A stretch of 64,000 bases of DNA from Acheta domesticus (Eukaryota > Arthropoda > Insecta > Orthoptera > Gryllidae). The position numbers and the translations under genes are program-made. Below the pieces are notes generated by a model. It was not told the DNA's origin, did no database searches, and was given only the letters and a program-made list of their open reading frames with translations. Shown here one piece after another: positions 35,301 to 47,300 of this stretch. Every line of letters begins with the position of its first letter. Positions within the stretch are counted from its first letter, which is position 1. The stretch is from contig JAHLJT010000631.1 in assembly GCA_031308135.1 (NCBI GenBank), positions 198,893,126 through 198,957,125 of the forward strand, read 5' to 3'.

Positions 35301-38300
35301 TTAAAAGAACCTCCTCAAAAACTCCACAAGCCATCGATGACTTTCACTGAGGCCCTTACGAAAATTGATCCCAAGCAGATATTGCCTCCGAACAAAAATA
35401 CGTCATCAAAGTCCCGTCCGCCTCTTACTGTTTTCGAGATTCACATCGGACGATCTTCCAGCCCCTGTAGATCTGTCACCTGTGGCAAACTGGGAAATTC
35501 CCCCGACACAGGCAACCATATCCAGCAGCAGTCAGGATGACTCTACACTTGATGAAGAACACCACGAGAGTTCCTCTACAAACCTTCAGAAGGTGAGAAG
35601 GGAAAAAGAGCAACCAAAGAAATAATTCCTTATAATGGCTCTCTCATGGAACTTAAATGGCTTTTGCACCCACTCAGAAGAATTAAGATTGATAATTTCT
35701 CGCCATAGCCCATCTATAGCCTGCCTTCAGGAAACCCATCTTCTTCCTCCTCATCCCCTGTGTCTTTGTGGTTATAGAAACTATCAGCTCGATGAAGATG
35801 ACGGACTTCGTGCTCACGGCAGTGTCACGATGTTCATCCGTGACTCCCTTTTCTGAGGAACATAACGTTCGAACCGACCTTCAAACTGTTTGCGTTCAGG
35901 TACCCCTACCGTCCTTTTCATTTACAGTGTGCAATACATATGTTCCTCCTGGTCAAGTCGTGTTACAAGAGGATCTTGAAGATGTGTTTTCTTAGTTGCA
36001 TGCCCGTTTTCTTATTGTGGGGGACTTAAATGCCCACAATCCCCTCTGGGGTGGCACGAGGACCTGCCCGAGAGGTTCTATCCTTGAAAATATTATTGAC
36101 CTGCAGAACTTTATTCTTCTTAATTCTGGGAATCATACTCATTTCTCTATGGCTTCAAACACTTTCTCGTCAATCGATCTGGCACTCTGCAGTCCATCCC
36201 TATCTACCATCTTTGAGTGGACTGTTCTTGATTGGAGTGACCATTTTCCTACTCTGGTCCACTTTGATATCCCTAATTTACACATTATCCACTCATCTCG
36301 CTGGCTAATCCGTTGAGCCGACTAGGATACATTCAATGAGAAAATTATAATGCCAGATAATTGTTCAAATAATATCAATGCCTTGGTGGCCCAATTCACC
36401 GAAACCCTTCTTCGCGCAGACACCATTGCAATCCTGGCATCTACATGTCAGTCACAACGCTTCACTTTGACTGTGCCACTGCAGTGTGTGATCGAAAGCA
36501 GGCACAATAGGGCGAGGCTCAATAGGTTCCCCACCACCTCAAACCCCAATGATTACAAAAGAAAGCGGGCCAGATCTAGATTAGTAATACGGGAAAGTAA
36601 GATGGCTTCCTGGAGAGCCTATATTTCTTCTCTTTCTTCCTATCCCCCCCCGTAGAGTAGTATGGCGAAAGATCCAACAGATTGGAGGAAGACTTTCCCC
36701 ATCATCTGTCCCAAGACTCCTGATCAATGTAAATCTCATTACTTCTCCAGAAGAAGTAGTTGAGAAATTAGGCTGTCACTATGAAAATATCTCCATTTCC
36801 TTACACTATTCTCCTAGCTTCTTGAAAATGAAGAATATAATGGAGAAATGCAGATTGGACTCTTCAACTTGCCTGGAGAAAGATTATAATGTCCCTTTCT
36901 CCATGGATGAATTTTCCTCTGCCCTCGCCCATGGGAGAGATTCTGTTCCAGGACCAGACCGAATACACAACCAAATGTTGAAACACCTTCCAGAAAAGGC
37001 ATGTATTTTTCTCCTCTGTGTCTTCAACAAGATTTGAATGGAGCATACCTTTCCTAGGACCTGGCATGAAGCAATTATTATTCCAATTCCCAAAGAAGGA
37101 AAGGACAGAACAAAACCATCAACCTTCTACCCAATCTCGCTCTCAAGCTGTGTTTGCAAGTTTCTAGAGTGAATGGTGAACACCCACCTGGTCTGGCTCT
37201 TGGAACAAAGAAACCTACTTACACCAATCCAAGGTGGTTTCAGGAAGATCAGGTCAACCATGAATCACCTTGTCACTCTTACCACAGAGATCTCCACTGC
37301 TTTCATGCTAAGTCAACACCTGGTAGCAATTTTCTTCAATATAGTGAGAGCATATGATAGTACCTGGAGGTACGGCATTCTTCGCACCATACATTCTTGG
37401 GGTCTTGGGATCTTAGGGGCCGGCCCCCACTTTTTTTAGTAGACTTTCTTTTGTCAAGATACTTCAGCGTCTGCCTAGGTGACAGGGTATCCACTAGTCA
37501 CCATCTAGAAAACGGGGTCCCTCAGGAATCAATTCGGAGTGTCACTGTGCCATTGCTATCAATAGTATGGCATCGATAATCAGAGAGCCGGTGAAAACAT
37601 CGCCCTTTGTTGATGACTTTGCCATTTCGTGGTCCTCCAAGAGTATGCAAGTGAGAGAGAGGCAGTTACAACTTGTTCTTAAAATTTTCAGGAATGGAGT
37701 AATACAACAGGTTTCAAGTTCTCCACTTCAAAAAAAACTGTGTGCAATTCCGCAGGATATATCATCTCTGTAACCACCTCAATCTTTTTCTTGGGAGCCA
37801 TCTTCTTCCTTTTGTGGAGTCTGCAACTTTCCTTTGGCTTAATTTCGATAAGAGCCTAACTTGGCGAAATCACATATGGAAATGGAAAAGGCGATGTGTG
37901 TCACCTCTGAACCTCCTCCACACCCTTATAGGCAGCTCTTGGGGAGCCGACCTTGTGTGTCTCCTGCGTTTGTATAGAACTCTTCCCCACTCTATTTTGG
38001 ATTATGGATGCATTGTATATGAGTCAGCATCTCCATCAACCATCTGATCATTAAATACCATTCACAATGCCAGTATAAAGATTAGTACAGGTGTCTACCG
38101 CACAAGCCACATCAAATGCCTCTTGGCCGAAGCTGGAGAACCATCTCTGAGGTCAGGACTCGTTAACCATCCTTGTTGTCAAATAATCACCCACCCAAAT
38201 TATGAGTCCTTGTATATTCTTCAAACATCGCTACCTCAGCCCCCAGGAATTCGATTGCAAAACCTTTTGCAGGAACTAAATGTTTATCTTCCCACTCCTG

Positions 38301-41300
38301 TGAAACCCACAAGTGATCCGATTCCCCCGTGGAAACTCCTCCTCCCCAATTGACCTCAGTCTCTCCAATCTTTCCAAACAAACTACTTGTCCCCTGATTT
38401 ACCAGAAGCAATTTCAGGGTTTGAGGGAAGCCTATCCAGATCATTTATTCTTGTATACAGATGGTTCATCGTGCAGTGACGCAGTGGCATGTGGTTTTTA
38501 ATATATATCTTTTAATATATATTTAAATAATATCAGGGCCACCAAATCATATCAGCTTCATTCTGAGTGCAGTATATTCACTACCAAAATGTATGCAATT
38601 CTCAAGGCCCTAAAATACATAAGAGTCAGTGATGTTGCAGCGAGTAGTTCTCTGTTCTGATTCTCTCAGCTCTCTTCAAGCTGTCTCCTGTCCTCCATCA
38701 GACTACCTGACGTGATCAGTTCAAATCCTGAGTCGTGGTCTTGTATCCTGCCACTACGACCTGGTATTTAGTTGGATTCCAGGCCATGTGAGTATCACAG
38801 GGAATGAACTGGCTGACCAGCCAGCAAAATCAGCGACTCGTAAAACTCATATCAACATTTCTTCTGTACCATTGTCCGATATTCCACCATCTGTGTTTAG
38901 AGCATGGCAGAGTGGCACAATACCTCTTTCAATCTAAGTGCGATGAAGAATTCTGTTGATCCCTGGCCTGCCACTTTTGTCACGGTTTCCTCCTTTCGAG
39001 GTGAAATTCCTCTGTGACTTGTGCAGGGCGGTTCTTTCTGTGGGACACGTCCTTATGCACTGCACGAAATTTATTGGCAACCAATGAAGACATGACCTGC
39101 GCAACTTTGACATGGGCGCAAATGACCACAGTAGTTGAAGCGCCATCCAAACCATATTCAATCAATCAATCCAAAGCTATATTCTGCTCACATTATCAAA
39201 AGCCTTCTCTAGATCTCTGAATGCCATTTGTTTTACAGTTAAACTCTATTCTTTCTTCAGTTATTCTTTTTATTGTGAATAAGGCATCTGTACAAGTTTA
39301 GCCTTCTTCTGAAACCAACTTGCTCTTCTGATATGCAAGTCTGCTAAGGCTTTCAAACAGTTGTTTAACATTCTAGCACACATTTTATATGTTGTATCTA
39401 AAAGGCTTATTTCTTGATAATTATTGAATTCAGAGCGATTTCCACTTTTGTGTATCCACAAAGAGTGATATTAGGTTTGCTTGGAGCCATTTTTGAGGAA
39501 CTTCAGGATTTTTCCAACACATATTATAAGAATGTGTCCAGAATATTTCAAAAGTTCAATATTTATATTGTGCAATCCCAGTGCTTTCTGATTTTTCATA
39601 TTTTTTAGGGCTTCTTGCAACTCTTCTGAAGTCAGGCAGTTAGTTTCTACAGGTTCTTTTTTATTTGCCTCAATTACTGGCATATTTTCCTCAATCCACA
39701 ACTTTTTGGAATGTTCTATCATTTATCATCTAACTTTCATCTATTGCAGCAATATGGATGTTGTTCTCCACTCTGTTTAATGTCTTCGTTACTTTGTATT
39801 CTAGACTCTGCCGACTATGTATGTCATATTCAATGTTTTCTATAAATGTATCCCGTGGATCTTGATACACATTCCGTTTAATGAATTTTGCTGCATTTCT
39901 AGCCCTCTTGTATTCTTCTCGGTTTCTTGTTGTTGGAATTCTGAGATATGCTGTGTATTTTTCTGAAGTCTACTGCTTTCTTTTTTTGCTTCAGACCATA
40001 ACCAAAGTCCCTTTCTTTCTTCTAAATCTGTTTTTTAATCCTATTGCTTCCATTCCTACCTGTCTCAAAATAGTTTGTGTGTGCTGTTATTCTTTTTTCT
40101 ATATTGTCACCTGTGGCAGTATTCTGAAGTTGAATATTAATTCTTTTCTGTTACAGCTGTGTTACACTTTCATTTTCTCAAAGTTATACTTTAAAAACCA
40201 TTTCATTTCTTATTGGTTCTTTTGTTTTTATTTTCTTCCATCTAGCCCATAACCTTATGAGTGAAACTACCAGTTAGTTGTCAAATCCTATATCGCTTCT
40301 TCTCTTCACTGTTGTATCTACGGTTTGACCAGCTATTATTTTGTTAGCAATTATGTACTTGATTTAGGATCTACATCCTCTTGCCACCCAAGTAAATTTT
40401 CAAATGTTTGTTGTCCAGACTTCATTAAATGTTGCAAATTCTCTTAAAATTTCTCCATTTCATTTTACATTCTCTCCACTTTTCCCAACTACATTTGGAA
40501 TTTTCTCATTCGCTACTCTTGCATTCATATTCCCAAAAAGTACCTCATCTTTCTCATGAAATTGATCTAATATTTTTGTAGTGTATCATAGAACTCTTCG
40601 ATATCAGTATTTTTACATCCTGGTGTAGATGCACATATTACCACAAGATATCCTCTGTCATGTTTAAGTATTCTTTCATTTACACATGTGCATTCTTTAA
40701 ACCTCTTTTCCCACTTTTTATCTGCATAGACTGCAATACCTTTCGCCACTCTTGCAGTTTTCCCCACTCCACACGTGACATAACTCTCAGTGCTTTTTCC
40801 TGGTTTCTGTTATTGCTGCTATGTTTATATGTATCTCTTCAAGAGCTTCCAGTTCCTTATTTCCAATGCCTCTTACATTCCAGGTGGCTACTTTTAAGTA
40901 ATCCATTATTCAATTAGGTTTTCCTTGTCCTGGGCCAATGGAAGAATGTAAACTTATTACACAATGTGATTAGGAAAAACTATCTTGATGACTGATATTA
41001 ATTTTTTTAACTTTTCTCTTTTTAATATTCTGGTTTAGATTTTCCTGAAGTGAACTGGGTTCTACAGTTGGACTGCCCAGAGGATGCCAATACTTACATT
41101 CACCGTGCTGGACGTACTGCTAGGTACCATCGAGGTGGGGAATCCTTGCTAGTACTTTTGCCGTCTGAAGAAGAAGGGATGATTGAGCAGTTGAAAGCTA
41201 AAAAAATTCCAATCAGTAAAATAAGGTAATGTATAATGTTTTAACCCTTCAATGCATGGAGCTCAGATTTTGCGATTTTGCTTTTTAAAAAAGGCATAAA

Positions 41301-44300
41301 TAACATCTGGAAAGAAAGAAACATCCTGAATAGAAAGAATTTAACAGTTTTACCACAATATTAACATTTCTGAATATTCCCCTTTATTTTCTTGGGAAAT
41401 GATCTATAGGAGTTCCAAACTTGTGTTCCTGTGAATCCCGAAGACTTTAAGACCATTAAGGGTTCTTTTGAGGATATACTTTTGATGTTATCAAAAGATC
41501 ATATACTTATCTTTTATATTGATGTGTTGATCTCCCATTGATATTAGTTCTCCATCATAAAATAATTATTCTTTATTCACATTAAAAGAACATATTTATT
41601 CGTAATCCATTGGAATACATTTCTGTCATCGCATTCCCTTTTGTCTCCATACCTCAACAACACTATGGTTATCCATTTTACACGATAGCTACTTGGTACA
41701 ACAGTTTTCATATTATCACGGGAAAACTCTTCTACCAGTTGCATGTACCCCTTTCCCACTGACATTAGTCTTGAATGATTTTTGTGAAGATTGTGTATGC
41801 TTTCAAAGCACCAACGTCAAACTTGTCATAAAATAACCTCATTGGTCATTGACAAGAATACCATCATGATGTGTAATTGGTGTAATTGTCGACTTTTTGA
41901 TCAGTGAGGTCAACTCTTAACCTTAGTTTTGAAATATGCAAGTATAATTAATGGTTTCTTGTTTGATGTTCTTTGATCATTGTTCTGATGTATTGTGCTA
42001 AGAAGATTCATAATTTTTTTGTTTGGACTTGCATGATACAAAAAAAAAAAAAAATGGTGGTGTAATTTTAGAACATAATTATCTACCGTTACTATCTCTC
42101 AGTTCAGATGGTATGTAATTTGTGTTAGCTCGTAACGTTAGTTTCTTCTCTATTACAAATTCACCTAGGAATGTGTACATAAAAATGTGTCACTAGAAAC
42201 TCCTAGAAACTCAAAAAAGTAATCAGTTGTGAAGTTATAACCATCAGTGAATAATAACTGTGTCAAATCCTGTACCATTTTAAACACAAAATCTTTTGTA
42301 ACAGGCTCATCTTTGTTTTTTTCACTTATTTTGCCATTTAGTGTAAATCCTAGAATCCCAACACAAAAAACTCTTTTATTCCGTATTTATGTGGTCATGA
42401 TTTATGTCTCTTGGCAAGTAAACAATGAAGTCTGGAATGATAAGGAATAAATTCCAACATAAATGTGTTTTTTATGCATTAAAAGATAAGATAAATGAAA
42501 ATAGACTACTGGGCGTCAGAGGCCCCCTTAATGGAAAGCACAACTACAGTAAAACCCCGCTATAAGAGACCCCGTTATAAGAGAATACGGCTTATAGGAG
42601 ACAAAATTCTCGGTCCCGAGGTCAGTTGTATATAAACAATGCATTTGTTTCCCGCTTTTAAGAGACCCCGTTATAAGAGATTCCCGCGTATAGTGGACAA
42701 GATTTTATTCTCCGCCATGCGTTTCTTCTCGCTCGTAAGAGACAAAAGGCGAAATTTTCCTCCAGGTGACTCAGGAATTTCCTCAGCGTGGTAAGGGCTT
42801 AAAATAGACTGGAGCAGGGATTCGCAACACCAGTGCCCGCGGGGGGGGAGGAGGTGTGCGAAGTTCACGTAAAGAAAGCTCATTCTGTTCAGTTCAGCTT
42901 CGTGTCTTGGCAACAAGGAAGACGCCTATAGTACGACTTTTGTAACCGTGCCTCTAGAAGGTATCAACTGTTTACGGTTTCATCCAATCGGAAGCTTCTG
43001 TGTCGCTAGTGACGTCACGATAGTCACTTTCAAGCTCCCAATTGGATGAAACCGTCAGCAGCTGATACCTGCCAGAGGCAGAGTTGAATAAATCACAGTA
43101 TTTTGCTTTTAGTGTTTTGACCAGCGTTTCCGATTGTTACTTTCTCGTATACGTACATGTATACGTAATATAGAGAAAGTAATGTAATGCTGCATAAAAT
43201 CGACTACGAGATTTTAACAGAATGCATGTTTTGGGGTCCCCTGATACCGAAAGAGGTTCGTTTTTTTTCTTTCAAAACGTACCTTCGTCCGTCCGTGAAT
43301 AACACTAGCGCCAAAACTATTCGTACATTTTTTTCTAAAATGAATATTCCGCGATCGATTTGGTTCCGCTCGAAACACTGCGGTTTTGAAAAATGTTCTA
43401 AATTTTTGTGGGTACTGTACGTGAAGCCCGTGGGACATTTCCCCAAAAATGGCCCCAATTTTTTTCTTTAAATTTCTTGTAAGAGTAGAGTGAAATTCAC
43501 TTACAGAGGTGGCATTGTTAGGATTTTCACTGTTAACTAAATTTTCGAAAAACGGAAAAGTTTGCAATTTTTTCGGTGTTTTTCTTCAGCTACAAAAGAT
43601 AGAAATTTTTTTATAATAGTTTTTTTTTCTCTATAAATAGGTCTTTCATTAACATTATGTACTAAAAAAAAAGTTTTCACGTAATATTGAGCGAAATAAT
43701 AAACATTTACAAAAACAAGATTTTCTCAAAAACAGCTCAAAATTTTTGTTTAAACTTTTGGTAGTGATAGTTATAAAGGTACTTTATAAGACTCTTAACA
43801 TCATTTTGCTCTATTCTTTTTTTTTTAAAAAATTACACAAATATAATTTTTTTATAACTCTCGTGTCAATATTTACATTAGAGGCGATTTGTTCACATAA
43901 TCCATTTATGAGCACATGTGTTTTAAATATCATAAAGTTCACTCAATAGATCTGGTCAAATGGGCTCTGGAATCAACTAATTTATGTTTCCTCAAGTTTA
44001 AAATAAGTGTACAAATCATACTAATCCACTAAAAATATGGTAACATCTCAATAAACACGTCAAAAACGCATTTCCCACTTATAAGAGTTCCCGCTTATAA
44101 GAGACAAAATTCCATTCCCCCAGGTGTCTCTTATAAAGGGGTTTTACTGTACCTTCAGAAAAGTTGAAAAATATGGAAAAATGTTCCTGGCTCACTGGAC
44201 CATTCTCTGCCATACGAAAAGAAACATAACAACAGGTGGTGTCATGAAAGGACACACCTGTAATGTTAATGGAAAAATATTTACTGCATTAAGAAACTCG

Positions 44301-47300
44301 GCCGGGCCTCTGAGACCCACTAAGTGCACTGAAGGGTTAATGTTAATGCCCCCCCCAATGGTTAATGTTAAAGTTTTTTGTTTTCTGTACCTGCTATCTC
44401 CTGCATACTTTTAAGATGTTTTCAAAGTTCAATATTTGCCCAAAGGTAATTTAAAGTTTAAATATTTGTGATCAGATGAAGTTATGCCTTTTCTTTCTCT
44501 GCCAGAGCAGGTGAGCAAATGATGCATTATGGAATCTTGTGTTATTTGAATTGCCCAGTGACTCTGGTTTTTTACATTGTATAAAGGCTTTGGAACAATT
44601 GAGAAAGTGGCAGGAACTATTTAGCCAACATTTCTTCTTGTTCCAGTGGTTTAATGTGCCCTTGCTCTGAGTGAAATGTTGTGTGTTGCTGAATGGTAAT
44701 ACCAAACTTTTGGGGTATGCTATTAGATTTGAAAGTGTCAATGTCTAAACGTTTAGTTTGTTTTTTGTGCTGTTTCACAGGTAATAGTATGTTATTTATA
44801 GCATTTTAGGAAGTTTCAGTGTAGTTCAGCTGTTAGGATAGGTAGTGCAACGGTATTCCCTCGCCTACACGGTCAATTTGCCCCACGCTGGGCTGCCAAT
44901 GCAACGGTATTCTCTCCCTCACGTTCAATTTGCCCCTCTCTATACCTCCCTTGTTTATTTATTCCCCTTTCTCCGAACTGCTCTGTACTTTGGAGCCAAT
45001 GCAACCATACCTTTCTTACCGCTATTCAATCTGTCAATGTTAATATCTGAGGGTGTTGCATAAAATTTTATTTGGGTCGTAGGTCGTGGACGGTCCCGTA
45101 CGGGAATTTCCTGTAAACAACGCTTAACAGCATAGCATGCACATGGCTACTAAATACTGAAATAAAAACACATATATTTCAAACACGAAAACAAGAATTT
45201 TAATTCCCCTTTTTCATTTTTCTAATTCTTCCGTCAACACTACACGGCACATGAGCATTTACATCCGCTTGGCAATGTTGCTATGGGTTTCTTTAACATT
45301 AACCTTACCCAATTACATGAATTTACAACTCATTACAATTCCAATGGCCATTAGTTAGTCGTTTGATCGTTTATGAATCTTTAGGAATTCCTTTTACAAA
45401 AAAAAAACTCAATATTATTGCCAATCAATACTAGGTACGTACGTACTTCAATGCAACAATGAGAAAAAAAATGAAACCTGACAATTACTAAATACCAGCC
45501 TACAAATTATGATATTATACTAATTCCGCTTGAAATTCCGTAAATTTCAAAAGTCTCATGAATGTTTGTTACGTTTGATGTGCACAAGTTCAAAGCTGAT
45601 TTTTTTCTTTAATTATTTCGCGAGTGCGTCACTTCCCTTTCTCTCTGCCTCGTCGAAAACAGCGTTGTTGTCGGTCCGATGATCCTATGCGCGTCCACTC
45701 GCACGCATCGGATGTCCACGCACGCTCCACTCGTGCACGGGCCGGTTCTCTTCAGTATTTCTCAAAAAAAAAATTGTCCAAACACTTGCATCACAAATTC
45801 ACTACCAAAAATACTTCTTCTCTCTTCAAGTATTAATGCATTGCCAACGTCCGCCCAGTTATAAGTTCATCAATTACTTTAGCTCCACCGCTCAAAAAAT
45901 ATCTAAGTCCGAACAAATCACGAGTACTACGGACGTGGGATCACGTTCTCTCGACCGCTGACTAGACCGAAGTGTGCTCAAAATCATTTCGATTTAACAT
46001 GTTGACTCGCTTATGAAAAATGCCGGCGAAATCCCTTTCGCTTTTTTTTCATTGTTGTTTCCACAAAATTTTCTAAAATGGTCATTATTTCCCGTTTTAA
46101 CTTGTGTTCGTGTTCGTTCGCTTTAGCTTTTCCCCAATGTTAAAGATTTCTTGTCGAAACAGCAGTTTTCTATTTATTTCCCGTCGAAAATGCTAATTTT
46201 CTGTCGACATTCCCCAGCAGTAAATCGTCGCTTGTTTTGTAGTATTGTTAGCTTGCAATATTTATTTATTTAGAATGTTCAATGTTTTTATAACTCTCTA
46301 AACCATGTATAAATTTTGTTTAATTCCTATTACGACGATTCCCGCCGCATCTCATTGTTTAATCAGCATTTCTTCGCAAAATCTCGATAATTCAAGTTAT
46401 GCCATTTGACCTGTTCGACTGGGATTTCATTCTAAATTTTCACATTACAATTTTAAGGGAATTCGTCGTCCGATCTCGTTCAAACAAAAAATACAGCGTT
46501 CGTTTAATTCTTCTTCAACTAAATGGTTATTCAAAATTTCTTTCCGCATTTGTTGACCCCATAAAAGTCTCCAGAACGATCGAAATATACCTTCCGCGGC
46601 GCGCTGTTCTTTTGTCTTGTTCATTGATTCTAATACACGTTGTGTACATCATAGACTATAGATCTTAAATAGTTATTCTTTTGTCCACTATTGTTTTGAA
46701 GTATTCCTAGGAATAATGAAATCATTACATCTCCCCCCGACCAGACGTCGCTCACTCGCTGACATCGTCACGATGAGCCGGCGTAACACCATCAGTTCGA
46801 TTCCCAGTCAGGTCATTGTTGCCCGGTAGTGGCAACTACGCCTTGTGTTGGTAAACACGAGCCGGTGCACCGCACTTCAACATTATCGTTCCCGCTTGAA
46901 CACCTGCTTCACCATACTCCTTGTAATCACTACACTTGCTTTATCGTCGCACTTACGCGCGTCCGACGCACTACACTTCTTTTGGATATACATTCGACAC
47001 TGTACGGTCGTCCGCAACAACAACAACACACACATAAAACAAAACTTATTCTAAACAAACTTGCTTTCTTGCTTATAATCTTAACACTAAACTTATAACT
47101 AAATATTTACCATGAACCATAACAAGCCAAGCAACCCATTCCCTGTCAACCATACCTATTGCTTCCCCTTTGTCCATTGCGTGTCCTCAAACTACACCTG
47201 TCAATATTGCCTTACACCTGTCACTTTCCTGAATTACTGTTCTATATTCTATCTTTGCCCCTTTCATTCCTACGCCAGTTCTTTATATAATTTTACATTT

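Larger units (their letters stand above)
33786..39169 (+). mobile_element. Full-length LINE, copy 2 (I-like, with RNase H)
   Basis: The 15-bp duplication TCCAAAGCTATATTC flanks it at 33771-33785 and 39170-39184. It starts CCATTGAGGTGGGTTGGTCC like copy 1 and ends in short TCAA repeats. Relative to copy 1 it lacks about 280 bases of 3' untranslated sequence. It sits in DDX10 intron 7, in the sense orientation, inside an older RTE-like LINE. Stops and frameshifts run throughout. Confidence 0.92.
32880..40906 (-). mobile_element. RTE-like LINE remnant, split by LINE copy 2
   Basis: On the minus strand it starts at about 40906 ([20 protein letters not shown], endonuclease), then [20 protein letters not shown] at about 40680. 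Reverse transcriptase follows at 39722-39190: [40 protein letters not shown] and [13 protein letters not shown]. After the 5.4-kb copy 2 it resumes at 33770 with [20 protein letters not shown] and KNFKYFG (about 33430-33311). It ends near 32880 with a [17 protein letters not shown] tail. The frame is broken throughout. It fills nearly all of DDX10 intron 7. The clade is inferred from motif style. Confidence 0.75.
42547..44149. mobile_element. pogo/Tigger-like element with CAGTAAAACCCC ends
   Basis: TA flanks both ends (42545-42546 and 44150-44151). Terminal inverted repeats begin CAGTAAAACCCC and continue into TATAAGAGAC on both sides. The unit TATAAGAGA is repeated several times near each end. 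No transposase is seen. It lies within the piggyBac-like element and itself contains a palindrome (42949-43080) and unclassified repeat copy E. Confidence 0.8.
41245..44336 (-). mobile_element. piggyBac-like element with TTAA duplication, holding nested insertions
   Basis: TTAA flanks it at 41241-41244 and 44337-44340. The ends are inverted: CCCTTCAATGCA on the left and TGCACTGAAGGG on the right. A TTAA duplication with CCCTT ends is typical of piggyBac elements. Minus-strand sequence near 41560-41960 has fragments such as [12 protein letters not shown] and SSYRVKW that could be transposase remains, but they are too decayed for a firm call. About half of its length is the later pogo-like insertion. 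Confidence 0.7.
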
